Of a stretch of 64,000 bases of DNA, positions 12,435 to 23,587 are shown piece by piece. Both the position numbers and the translations under genes were made by a program. The DNA is from Scenedesmus sp. ARA3. Its lineage: Eukaryota; Chlorophyta; Chlorophyceae; Sphaeropleales; Scenedesmaceae. The stretch's first letter is position 1. Every line of letters begins with the position of its first letter. The DNA is taken from assembly GCA_004335835.1 (NCBI GenBank), contig RWJK01001585.1:1-64000 (forward strand), given 5' to 3'. The notes below the pieces were generated by a model. That model saw only the letters and a list, made by a program, of their open reading frames with translations. It was not told where the DNA came from and did not search any database.

Positions 12435-15384
12435 ATGGGGAACAAAGCCAGTGTGATATCGCAAGTGGCAGATCAGGTGCAGAACGCAGTTGAAACCTTC
12501 CAGCAACCCGCTGCTGCAGTTCCACAACAGCAGCAGCAGGCAGCTCCTGCACCTGCTCCTGCTCCTGCTCCTGCTGCCCAATGTCAACCAGGGGAGGTTG
12601 CTACTGGAAAGCTCATGGTGGAAAACGCGTCCATCAAAATAGGAGTGAGTAAAACCACCAACATCTGCATCATCTCTGCTCCTTCGCCTTCATTGCGGTC
12701 AGCAGGGGCTCAGCTGGCTGTGACACCAGCACCCTGTGCGGCAACAGTTGGCACCTCAACAGCTGCTGCCTGGTGGTCAACACGCACCTTGTTGCTGCTG
12801 TGCTGCAGGTTGATCCTGCGCGAGGAGCGGGCATCTTCTGGCTGAGCAGGGGCGGCTCGCCAGCCAACCTGCTGAACGAGTGCGTGCCAGCTGGGAAGAT
12901 GCTGAGGCAGTTGCAGCTGGTGCTTGCTCATCACACAGCGGCGGGCTTGCGCTTACTATAACACAATGAGAGTGCTGCATCTCTTGACCTCTGCTGCAGC
13001 TTCATAGCCTTAGCAGCAGTGCCTGGTGTGCTGCTGGTGTGCTGCAGGTTTGACTGTGGGCGCTTCATCCAGCAGTCTTACTATGGCCGGCAAGATGGCA
13101 GCGACTGGAATGGCAAGCCCTGGAGGTGCGACCAGCAGGTTACTGTCAATGCACACACCTCAACCTGCAGCCGAATGTTACGTCAGTCTGCTGGAGAGTC
13201 GCTGTGCTCCATAGTGCACAGCAGTGATGCTGTCCCCGCCTACCAAGGCAATGGGACGAGTATACTGATTGAACAGGCGTGCTGGCAAAAATTGTATGAT
13301 TGTTGAACCGCTGTTGCACTACAACCGCAACAGCAAAGTAGTGTATCATGGTGCCACGCTGCTGCTGTACTAGTCGGCGTACGTGCTGCGGCCGCGCATT
13401 GCAGCTTGCCATCTCAGCAGGGCAGCGCAGAAGAGCGCCCTGAAACCAGGCAGCATCGTGCATTGCCACAGTAGCACAAGCCCGCTGTTGCTGACAGCTA
13501 GCTGGATGGCTGGGTGTGTGTCTCCTGCGTGCAGCTGGAACCCTGTGCAGTGCGGCTCTTGGCAGAACCAGCCAGCGCGCGTGCTGGAGTGCTCAAAGAA
13601 GGGCAACTGCATTGCAACACAGGTCAACCCCCGCAACTGGTGAGGCTGGCGTTGATGTACAATCAGTCTGCCCTGGCTCACAAGAAAGCCTGTCACAGCA
13701 TGCACAGTCTGCTCAGCGCATGTGCACTGCTAGCTGGTTGCAAGACTGAACAAGGCACAGATGGTAGTCTAGAAGGTACACTATGCAGCATCCTGCATTC
13801 CACTGCATGTCTTGTCACAGAGTGTGTTGCCGTGTTGCCTCACCAGATGCTCTCCTCTTCTCCTCTCTTGCTGCCGCAGGGCTGGGCAGCAGCTGTGTGA
13901 TGACGTGTGGATGCGCGCAGACATCTCACTGGCAGGCAAGCACGCAGACCTGAAGTTCACGGTGCGCTACAGCGGCTGCAGCGACAACCCCGTGCGCATC
14001 CAGGAGCTGCCTGCGGTGTTCCTCAGCAGGAAGCTGGGGCAGCTGGTGTTCTATGACGGGCCAGAGCCCTGGCAGGTGGGGGCTGGGCGGCACATGTGTA
14101 CTTTGGCGCTGTGTGACATGCGCAAACGTTGAGGGCTCTGTGCACATGCAGAGCGGGCCTCCCAGCATGCCTTGCAGGGTGATAAGTGTGGGTCTGCCAG
14201 CATGCCTTGCAGGGTGAACACCGCAGGACTGCCGGTTGGCGCTGTACTGTGCGCAGTGAGGCTCTGCAGGCAAGCTGCAGCAGGTGCCGGTGGCCTGCTG
14301 CGGTGAACCTGCATCACAAACGGCCTTGCTGCTGGGCACTCAGTGTATCATGTTGCTTGTGGCCTTGCACAGAAGTGCGGCATTCACCCAGCTGGCACTG
14401 TCGGTGTTCAGAGTAAATTGACAGTTTTAGGCATGGTAAATGCATCCACTGCGCACCTGCAAGCAATGCTGGACCAGAAGTCCCCCTGCCCAAAGGCTCC
14501 TGGCGCGCTCAGAGTACTCTCAAGGAAGTGCCTGGAAACGCAGCATACTGCCGGTCTGTGCTGTGCGATGATGTGGCGTGCTGTGCTGTGCAGGGCAAGG
14601 CGCTGACCACCAAGGAGCCTGGCCAGGTCAACGGTGCGTATGCAGCGCTAGAACGGTCATCTGGTGGTCAAGCAACGTGCATCCCACTTGCGTGCTTCCT
14701 GCATTACTTGCTTCACACATCTCGTCTCGTGCCGCAAGAGTACTCATTCATATAGGCTGCCTGTGGGTGCAAAGGAAGACACGCTGCTCAAAAATGCAGC
14801 CCATTCTTTGTGCATGCATGCTGCACTGCAGAGAACTACCGCATCACTGAGAACTGGGCGGCCTACATTGACCCAACAACCGGCGAGGGTGTGGGCATCT
14901 ACACGCCAGTGGCGCAGACCATCACCTGCTACCGCGTGGGCAAGGTGAGCAGCGTGGACACTTCAGCACAGCCGCCTGAGCAACTGGCGTTGCAACTGCC
15001 AGAGCCCAGCATGCTTCGCTCAGCTGCCTCTCCCCTGGCCGTGCAGGCATCCTTTACCGATATCATGATGAATGGCACATGGCAGTGCTCTGCTCTGCAC
15101 CTGCTGCCACACCACTGATCCGTACCACCACCACCACATTTGCTTAGATCTTCCTTGCTGCGGCACAGGATGGCAGCGCGGCCTGCAGCGACTGCTCCTA
15201 CGTGGCCCCTACGATGCGCTTTGCGCTGCAGCCCGGCTTTGAGATGTCCTACCACTGCTTCATCATGATCGGCACTGTGGATGAGATCCGCAAGGAGTTT
15301 GGCGACATCCGCGGCTGGGCGCTGAACAACAGGCCTGAGATGCTGACATCAGCAGCGCTGGAAGACGCCACGCCGGCCATCTGA
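12435..15384 (+). CDS. Uncharacterised protein with N-myristoylation motif
   Basis: Eight exons join in frame to 342 residues: 12435-12644, 12809-12879, 13048-13125, 13535-13639, 13880-14075, 14594-14633, 14832-14944, 15169-15384. The start has a strong context (CACCATGGGG). MGNKAS fits the N-myristoylation consensus (Gly2, Ser6), suggesting membrane attachment. Residues ~20-55 are a Gln/Pro-Ala linker. The rest looks like one globular domain. Marks include SRGGSPANLLNEFDCGR, QQSYYG, a Trp-rich WNGKPWSWNPVQ, RIQELPAVF, ENWAAYIDPTTGEGVGIY and MIGTVDEIRKEF. I recall similar segments in uncharacterised bacterial and protist proteins with a beta-rich, carbohydrate-protein look, but no named family. 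Function is unknown. The coding call is firm because seven introns of mixed phase restore one frame. Intron 5 holds a ~21-bp direct repeat near 14162 and 14197. Confidence 0.82.
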
Positions 15385-17487
15385 TGCTGAACATGATGAC
15401 GTTTGGATGCATATGCACATGCGAGCAGGATTACGCTGCAATCCACTGGATTGCCCGTGGCACGGGAGTCAAAGACACTGTGATGCATGTAGCCACCTGG
15501 TGTTGGAGCTATGGTCTGATGTTGGCGTTGATGGGCACACCCTACCATACAAAGTAAGTTATGGCTTGATGGGTGACATGATTATGATGTTGGTGCTGGC
15601 CCTACGCATCCCCCTGGGCTGCAGGCGACTGCTGGACACACAGTGTGTGGGAGCAGCAGTGCCGCAGCATGAGCAGCTGGTAATATTACAGCAAGGCTGG
15701 CACTGAGTGTCGTTCGGGTGTGTGAAACATGCAGTCGAGCTGTAGAACTCCAAGGTGATGTGGGGGGTTCAACTCCCTTGCTGGTTTTGGTCTCGGTGCT
15801 GGGCGCCTTCTGTGATAGCCTGTCACACCCGGGGTGCTGGACGTGCCTTGCCGACATCTTGAGAATCCTTTACTCTTGTATTGCTGCATCTGCAAGAACA
15901 TCAAAGCTATCATCGGCATTCTTGTCTCTGCTCTTCTTTCGGCTGCCAGCTGAAAGCAGCATCAGCAGCACAGTGTGCTGCTTCCACTGGGTTGTTTGGT
16001 GCACTCGCTGTGCTAAACCTGTACCCCGTTGACTGATTATTCATACTGCAGTTTGAGGCAAAACTATCTTCAGCATGTTGGGACTGTGTTGTGCTCTGTA
16101 AACATGCACGTCTAGGCAGGAGGTCCGCCTCACACAGAACTGTGGCAAAGCCACCGGGGTGAGTGTTGAAGCATTCGCATACTTCAACCGCAGCATCGCT
16201 CCAGCTGTAAGTAGCATAGCACAGACCCATAACCTGGCATGTAATCATTCAATTTAATCAATGGCTGTTTGCTAAGGCCGGTTGTAAGAAGCGCCATCGG
16301 TTCTGACGACGACCTTCTTGTTCGTACGGCGACGACTTCGGCTATATGAGCAGCTGTAAGGCGTGGATACTTTGTTGGCTTTATAGCAGGCGACTGGTTT
16401 GACTGGGTGTTCTATTCAGGCCACATGCTCCTCGCATGTGAGTACCGACTCAGCAAAATGTCAGACACATGTGATTATTCTTGTTTGCACGCAGGTTTGC
16501 GTTCGGTGGCCAGCTCAACTACTTTAAGCGCGCATATATATTATGCTGCTCGTGTCTGATAAAACTCAGGCTGTCAAAACTTCTGCTGCAAAAAGGGCAG
16601 TTCTTTGCGATGTGCCTTTTGGAGTTTGATCACGTGTCTCCTGCCATTGCCACCGAGATTGAATCATATTATCACTGGAAGCTTGTTATCATGGTATGAA
16701 TGCAATGCTAAACGTGGTGCTTTAAGTTAGAAGTTTGTGCTCAATCGCGCACAGTGATACTGGTGATGCCTAGCAGCGTGCTCACTTTGTTATCAGCACT
16801 GTATTACAGCCGTATAATGGGCTGAATTGCTCTCACCAAGCTCACTGAAGCCGGGGCGTTGCCTGTGCATCACTTGGCCGCAACCGTGGCGCCTGCTCCA
16901 TTGGTCTTGCTCCCTCATGCTTGACAGCTTCAGCTAAGGTACGATGACGATGAACTTGCAGTTCTTGTGTAAAGCTAAGCCGCAGCGGCCATCTACGACT
17001 GAATGCGGCAGTCGCTGTGTGTCATGCAGTAAGGTTGCCCATTGCAGGAAGCAGCTGATATGCTACTGTGTGTGACACAGGTCCTTTCCCTTGCCCTGCT
17101 ACCGATCCAGCTCAGCAGTCCTGGTGTAGGCTGCCCCCAAGTATCAGTACGCCATGTCCTCCCCAAGCAACAGTCTGTGCAAGCCAGGCACAGGTACAGT
17201 GCGGTGAAGTGCGCCCACCGCTACAGGATCCGACCAACAATGCAAATTTTTGCATGCGCAAACCGCAAGTACAGCGCTGGCCAAAGCTAGCTCAAAGTAT
17301 GCATGGGTGTCGCTTGGGTGTAATGGTTGAGAGGTTCCACCTGCATTGCTCACCTGCTTTCAGCAGGTGCATGTGCGTCTGCAGTGTAGCAGCTTGAGGG
17401 TCCAGGTTGTGCAGCTGTCACTGCCTGACATGCCATCAGGCTACTGCTGACCCTGTTGAATCCGTCTTAAAACTCGCAGGGGCCTTC
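15385..17487. other. Intergenic with one SINE-like repeat
   Basis: No coding exon is supported. The region contains a diverged SINE-like copy at 15690-15842, listed separately. Several TGTAA motifs (near 16098, 16207 and 16353) could end the upstream gene, and none stands out. A 5' exon of the next gene could hide here: the open frame at 17407 has a possible acceptor (CTCGCAG) ending at 17479. Confidence 0.4.
15690..15842 (+). mobile_element. SINE-like repeat, copy 1 (diverged)
   Basis: Aligns by eye with the element at 22616-22866. Shared blocks are GGCTGGCACTGAGTG, TCGGGTGTGTG, GAGCTGTAG, GGGGTTCAACTCCC and a GCTGGGC block. GGTTCAACTCC matches the tRNA/pol III B-box (GGTTCRANNCC). No A-tail or target duplication is recognisable, so this copy is older or truncated. 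Confidence 0.6.
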
Positions 17488-17636
17488 ATGCCGCACACTT
17501 GCACCCTACAGCCCAGCGACAGCAGCAAACCCCATGGGGCAACAAACGCCAGCCGCACCAACCACAGCCACACCGCAGCTTCAAGGCTGGCACATGCCCC
17601 ATCCAGCAACAGCAGCTCCAGCTCTACCACCATCAC

Positions 17637-17670
<34 letters not shown>

Positions 17671-18963
17671 GCTGCTGGAAGTGGCAGCAGACCGCAGCTC
17701 CTCCCAAGCAGCGCCACCACAGGCGGCAGGCGCAGCTTAGACGCCCTGATAGAGAGGCAGGATGCAGCAGCTAGCCGCGGCGTGCACTGCAGCATGAGTG
17801 AGGGCATGGGGGCGTCCCTCGATGCGGCTGCGCCCCACAGCAGCCGCCAAGCAATAGGCATGCATGACACTGCAAGCCCTAGCCTGAGGCTCACCTGCGG
17901 TGTCTCCCCCAGTGCTGCCAGGCGCTCGGGGCCTTACAACAGCAGCACCAGAAGCTGGAGCTTCCCGTATGCAGGCGTCAGCAGCTGCCAAGGCGGTGAC
18001 ATTGGCCTGCCAGCTGGCAGTTGGATGGCCTCAGGTGCGCAGGCAGGCAACGCGCACAGTTTGCCGCCGCAGTACCGCGCAGCTGGCTCTGCGGGCTGCT
18101 GCAGCAGTCGCTTGCCGGCGCTTGCTAGGGCCTCTGCTGCGTCAGCTGCACACGGCGCTGGCGCTGCATCGGGCAGCGGCAGCGGCAGCAGCGCAGGGTG
18201 CCAGCTGGACATGCCTCCAGCGTTGCGTCATGGGTCTGCTGCGGCGGCAGGGGCCTGGCCAGAGCCGCAGCTGGCAGCAGAGGCTTATCAGGCTTCACGC
18301 TGCAGGGGTGGCAGCAGCAGTAGCAGGCTCGACAACAGTCCGCCGGGGGCCGCGACCGCTGCCGCTGCTGGCCGCCTGACACAGCAGCTGTATGAGATGC
18401 AGATGGCAGGTGGTGCTGTGGCTGGCAACGGGGGCTTCTACGCAGGCGCACAGCAGCAGTGCCAGCAGGGTCTGGCTGGGAGCTATGACGATGGGCTGCT
18501 GTTCACAGCAGCTGCCATGCAGCAGCAGCAGCACCAGCTTGAGCAGGAGCAGCAGCTGCGGCGCCATTCTTACAGCTGCCCGCTGCCATCTGTTGCGGAC
18601 CGGCAGAGTGCAGCCATGAACAGCATGAATGCACTGCTTGCGCCTGTGTCTGAGGAGGTGTATGCAGCCGCAGCAGCAGCACAGCGGGGACGCCTTGCAG
18701 TCGAGGCGATCGATGAGGAGCTGCTCATGCTGCTGCAGGTGCGGTGTCGTCTTTTTTGAATTACCAGGTCAGCCTGTGCAGCCCCCGCAAGGCAAACAGC
18801 GCTGCATGTATGGCCTGTCAAATGTCTTCATCGTCAAAGGTGCTCTGCTTGTCAGCTGTCCATCAACTTGCTGCATCGACTCCAGCTTTGGTGCCCTGCT
18901 TTGCGCGTTTGTGAACAGCCCACTTACACAAACTGTAATCACATCGCTGACAGCGGAGCCAGC

Positions 18964-19007
<44 letters not shown>

Positions 19008-19496
19008 TCCGTAGTCAACAGAGCTGCCTGAAACACAATGCCTCCGGTGCTGCTGCTGCTGCTGCTGCTGCTGCTGCATCCTGTGCAGGCCAAGGAGCAG
19101 TTGGAGGCTGGCAGGACGGCTTTGTATGGCTACAGCGCTGCATGCAGTGCAGCGCCTGCCAGCCTGTCAGCGCCACTGCCAGGCAGCCCACAACAGCAGT
19201 GGGAGGCTCCACACGATGCAAATGGACACCTGGCTGCTGCGCAGTACCACCATGACAGCCAGGGCGAGCCGTGCTTGCAGGACATCACGCTGCAGACGTA
19301 CATGGAGCTGCACCAGCAGCAGCTGGCAGGGCACCGGCTGTGCATGCAAACGGTCTCAGAGAGCTGCATGCTTGGCGGCAGCTTAGACGCTGCGGCACAT
19401 GCAAAGCTGCGCAGGCTGATGGAGCTGCAGAGGATGCAGCTGCAGCTGCAGGAGAAGCTGCTGCACAGCCTGGCATCATATAACGGCAACATGTAG
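17488..19496 (+). CDS. Low-complexity protein of unknown function
   Basis: Two exons (17488-18738 and 19089-19496) join in frame to 552 residues. The first is mostly Ser, Ala, Gly and Gln with a poly-Ser run (near 17640-17670) and no domain I recognise. A QLYEMQM segment, poly-Gln patches and a short acidic helix IDEELLMLLQ lie before the junction. The second ends in a helical, Gln-rich tail (KLRRLMELQRMQLQLQEKLL) likely to form a coiled coil. The start is the first ATG in the frame after a possible acceptor at 17479. The frame is open back to 17407, so one or more 5' exons may be missing. Support for coding is the long open frame, the in-phase junction and the less repetitive final exon. It could be a regulatory or RNA-associated scaffold, but nothing in the sequence shows that. 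Confidence 0.6.
18965..19005 (+). repeat. (TGC)n tract inside an intron
   Basis: About 13 TGC units lie in the single intron of the 17488-19496 gene. A second CTG run (19049-19078) sits ~10 bp before that intron's acceptor. Confidence 0.9.
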
Positions 19497-22400
19497 ACAT
19501 GGGGACGAGCAGAGTGCTGTGATGTGGCGAAGCTTGCTTGCACGGGTGCTGCAACGCCTGTGCAGCGGCTGCGGGGTTGCTTTTAATGTGGGGGCAATGC
19601 GTGTGTCTGACATCTAATGGGCGAATGCAGCTTGCATTTGTCTTCTGGAAGAGGTGCATGAACTGCAGCTTACATCAGCTGCCATGGTGCTACTGCCGCA
19701 TGAGCGTTGATGTCTCGCCCTTGCAGTTTTCCTTGTGCGTGAGCGCGGGTTCCCCCGCCATGCACGTTTTGCTGCACATGAACCTGCAGTGGCCCTGCGT
19801 GTGCTGCAGTGGCATTTTGTGTTTGATTCAACAGTTTTCAGGTTGGGTACGTTGCATCTATGTACGCCCATGGACCAGAGTGAAGCTCAGGATCAGCCTG
19901 ATATGCAGCGAGCGCATGCATTTTCCTTTGCAATGCAATGGCAGCGCCTGAGAAGCCAATTTGCTGTGTACTACCCATAGTGTTGATCATTGGTATGCTT
20001 TTTGTGCTCAGTATGTGCCTAGATAATCACCAACACTGTGAATAAACCCATGGAGATGGCTGCCACCTGCTGCCATGCGGCGCCATCATCCTTTGGGTAT
20101 GTTGTGCTTCTGGCACTGCCATTGCAGCTGTCAATGCAGATCATTCAGCTGAGGGCGCAGATTGTGCTGGCACTTTGCGTGTTTTGGTCAGCAGGACATC
20201 TGCTGCTGCAGTCAACGCTGTTCTTGCAAAGTGCTGCCGCATTGTGGAGTAGCCGTTCAGTGTCGGGCGTGCCTTGCAGCTGCTGGTGCCCAAGGGGCAC
20301 CATGTGTATCACATGCTACACATCTGTGCGAGTCATTGTCAGGCAGTATAAGCAATGGTGGCGGCAGCGCTGCTGCTGCTGCGGTTGGGCTGCTGCATTG
20401 CGATGACTACATGTGCGGCAGTGGATGCATGCACACAGCTAAGCTGTGAAGCAGCAATGCATGCAGACGCATGTGAACAGCTGCGTATCGAGCGGCTGTG
20501 GCTGCTTGAACTGTGCCCTCACATGCGCGGCATGTGTTTCCAATGCATGAATGACTCACAACACTGCAGAGCAGCATGAGCCAGCGCTTAAACCACCACA
20601 GTCATTGCTGTGTGTGATGTCGGGGAGAAGTAAGGCTCCACTCATGTGGAAGCAAAGCAATTGGGCTTAGCACATCTATGTGGCTCGGCATTTGTGGTCT
20701 GTGGATACGCGTTATCTTGCCCGACACACGCGTACCTGATGTCGTCATTGAATGACGGTGCAGCTGTGCTCTTAGGCACTCTGCATGGTGTTGTTGCGGC
20801 TAGCATTGCAAAGGACACAAACATTTCTCTGGCAGTCTGCACGGCCAACAATGTACACATCTGGACAGCGCAGCGGTGTTGAACAATCCTGTGTTCAGCA
20901 TGTGCTTTGATGATTGATACATCTGTGGAACAGCTGCTGTCGGTGCCCTGCTGCCTCTTTCTAAATTAGCCAAAGAGAGGTTTTGCCTGCTGTGCAAACA
21001 GTGCAGCAAGGGATCTCCAGCGGCTTGTTAAGCATTGTATGAAAGTGCCAGCTCCGTCAATGGGAGCCTTGCAGTGTTTTGCTACAGTAGCTGCTGGCTG
21101 ATCAGCGAGCAGCCACTGCCTTTACTGATGTGGACCACATCTACCCGCACTCCAGGTACATCAGATGAAGCTGTGTGCAGAGAGCTGCTGCTGCGCCTTG
21201 TGACACTAGCTCATTGTGGGGCAGCGGGGCGGCTGTTGAGCCAATCATGCGCAGGGTGGGCCACTCATGTGGCATTCTGCATTTGATTCCTCCGTGGCAA
21301 GGCTTCCAGGCCGTTTTGCTTGTGGCGGCGGGCAGGTTTGCTCTTTTGTTATGTGGCCTGGTGCTGTACATGCGAGTGTGCAGTTGGTCAATGCAATGCA
21401 CTGAAGCTGAGCTGTGCGGACTGCTGTGCGGACTGCTGTGCTGACTGCACATCTTGGTTTCAGTGGGGATGCGGCAATGTAGAGCCTTCAAGAGCTTCTC
21501 GTCATCCCTGCCTGCTGGCTTTTGTGCCAGTGTGTGTGATTTCAAGCACTGCGTGTGGGCAATTGAGGGCATGCAGTCACAGGCTGTGCTGAGCAACGCC
21601 ACTGCCATGAGCGCTCTGATACATTTTGTTACTCCACACATATGATGCTGCTCACAGCCGTGCAAACACTATGGGCCCCGTGTGCTGTGTGCAGTCTACG
21701 CGGTGCGTTGTACACTGGTACACTGTGACGGAAGCGATGGCAGCAAGTTGCACACAGCCGCCTGGCTTTCAAGTGGCGAGTGCGCGCATTCCGGGCTACT
21801 GCTGGCATGGCACCAGGCGTGGTTCTCCACTGCTATGTGTACATGTGGAGGCGTGCTTCGGCATCCTGGCTTTGTCTAGAATTCGTCATTTTACATGTGC
21901 ATGCAGTGCATTAAAGGTGTGCACCTCAGTGATGCCTGGCGCCCAGGATGCTGCTTTGTTGGTGTCCACATGTGGCACGTGATAGGTGACTGGGCATGCT
22001 TCTAGGAGAGCTTCTCACAGCCAGGGCCAGATTCACTCGTGTGGTATCAGCTCTTCAGCCTGCTTGCAAGTGCTGGGCACTGCAATATGCTTTGAAGCTG
22101 TTTGATCGTGGTTCAGCTTACTGCAACATGGTGGGCTGTTAACGCTGTCATGTTGAAGTTAAAGCAACAGCAACATTGCCGATGTTAACATCGGTCATGC
22201 GCCCCACTATAGCTAGCTAGAGCGGTGAGATGGTATGGCGAATCGGCGGCAGCTGCAGGGTTGCGATGTGCATGCGCTTCTCGGCAGACACCCGGCTGCA
22301 TGGGTGCACAATACACACGGATGTCTGCCAAAAGTATGCGGCAGCTGCAGCTGCTGCCATCACATGCGGACTACTCACTGGTCAGTAAGGGTGCCACACC

Positions 22401-22602
22401 TTCCATTGGATGCCCATCCGCCATCCATGCAATGCATGTGTCTGCCAGGCTGTTGTGCTGGCTGTGTAGTTGTTTGCCCAACACCATCTCTTTGCACACT
22501 GGCAGTACGGGCCCCGTACGGGTGGTACTAGCCTGCTGTCAGGTTGGCACAGGCTCAGGTGCCAAGTGTAAGTGCCAAGGTTAAATGTTATAAGTGTATG
22601 CT
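19497..22602. other. Long non-coding stretch
   Basis: Three kilobases without a supportable exon. The open frames are short, lack motifs and have Cys/Trp-rich translations typical of non-coding frames in this CTG-rich sequence. It may be a long 3' UTR of the upstream gene plus spacer; the first TGTAA I noticed is near 22567. A small tandem repeat (units of ~12 bp, GTGCGGACTGCT) lies at 21414-21446. No RNA gene was recognised. Confidence 0.4.
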
Positions 22603-22879
22603 AATGGCGGAGACCCATTGGGGCGGCTGGCACTGAGTGTTGGTCGGGTGTGTGCAGCATGCAATTGAGCTGTAGCACACCAAGGGGGTGTGGGGGTTCA
22701 ACTCCCCCGATTGTTTTTTTAAACCAGGCGCTGGGCACCTCCTGTATAGGGTGTTGTGACGTGTTCTGCTGGTGAGGCACTGCCTCCCGCTCCCGACAAT
22801 TGGGCTTGCCCAATTGTGCTGTGGTAGCGAGCCAGTAGGGTTCCGTCCCCCCTGGTAACAAAAAAAAATGGCGGAGACC
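22603..22879 (+). mobile_element. SINE-like retroposon with target-site duplication
   Basis: The 13-bp direct repeat AATGGCGGAGACC occurs at 22603-22615 and 22867-22879. Between them is a ~250-bp element ending in a run of A's just before the second copy. This is the signature of target-primed retroposition. Inside, GGGGG-TTCAACT-CCCCC forms a perfect 5-bp stem with a 7-base loop matching the tRNA T-loop (TTCRANY) and overlapping a pol III B-box. A second B-box-like GGTTCCGTCCC lies near the 3' end. There is no coding capacity. A diverged relative is at 15690-15842. Which tRNA it derives from, and which LINE moved it, cannot be told from this window. Confidence 0.82.
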
Positions 22880-23587
22880 ATCGTGCATGTCAGTCTGTCA
22901 CTCCCGGCGACACGCTAGGCGGCAGAGGATATATTCAGCATGCAGGCCAAGCTCAGTGACCAACGGTGACAAACGGGCCCTCTTCTGTGGGCAACTGAAC
23001 GCATGCCAGCGCTCGACTCCAACAGCATTTTTAGGCAGGCAGGCCTGCCATGCATGACTTACAGTAACAAGATACTTTCATGAAGGCAGGTTACTAAACT
23101 AGCTGGAATTTGTGGACTCGTGGCTTTTCTAAATAGCACTGCCAGCTGGCAGGTTCACAATGCGCCCAGCAGACAGTAGACAGCAAACTCTTACCATGAA
23201 GACAGTTCCTGCTACACCCGCCCCCCGCCAGGCTGCTGGCATACAAAGTTCCGCTAGCACTAACCACCCACATCATAGTCTTCTGCAGCTTGCAGCATTC
23301 AGCATCACTATGTCGCAGTGTGCTTTGTCTGACGGAACAAAGACTGCAAGCAAGCCACACACCCTTGTAAGCGCTCCCAGCCAGCGCACACCGGCAGCTG
23401 CAGAAGCATGTGCTGCTGGCACAAGCACAACAGATTCATCAAATAGGCCCTCTACTACCTGCAATCCACTTGCCCATGGCATGCTGCAGGTGGTCAAGTC
23501 TGCAGCTGGGGCCCCGCCAACCCAAACTTTACGACTATCACTCTGTTGCCCAGCACTATTGGACCTGTCACAGCCTGGTGGCGGCTT
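22880..23587. other. 3' UTR region of the coiled-coil membrane protein gene
   Basis: The last exon of the minus-strand gene stops at 23588. A TTACA (TGTAA on the minus strand) at 23059-23063 would give a 3' UTR of ~530 nt. A 174-codon plus-strand frame overlaps this stretch and is discussed among the rejected items. Confidence 0.45.
23059..23063 (-). terminator. Candidate poly(A) signal (TGTAA on minus strand)
   Basis: Position fits the end of the 23588-25876 gene. Supported by motif only. Confidence 0.4.
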
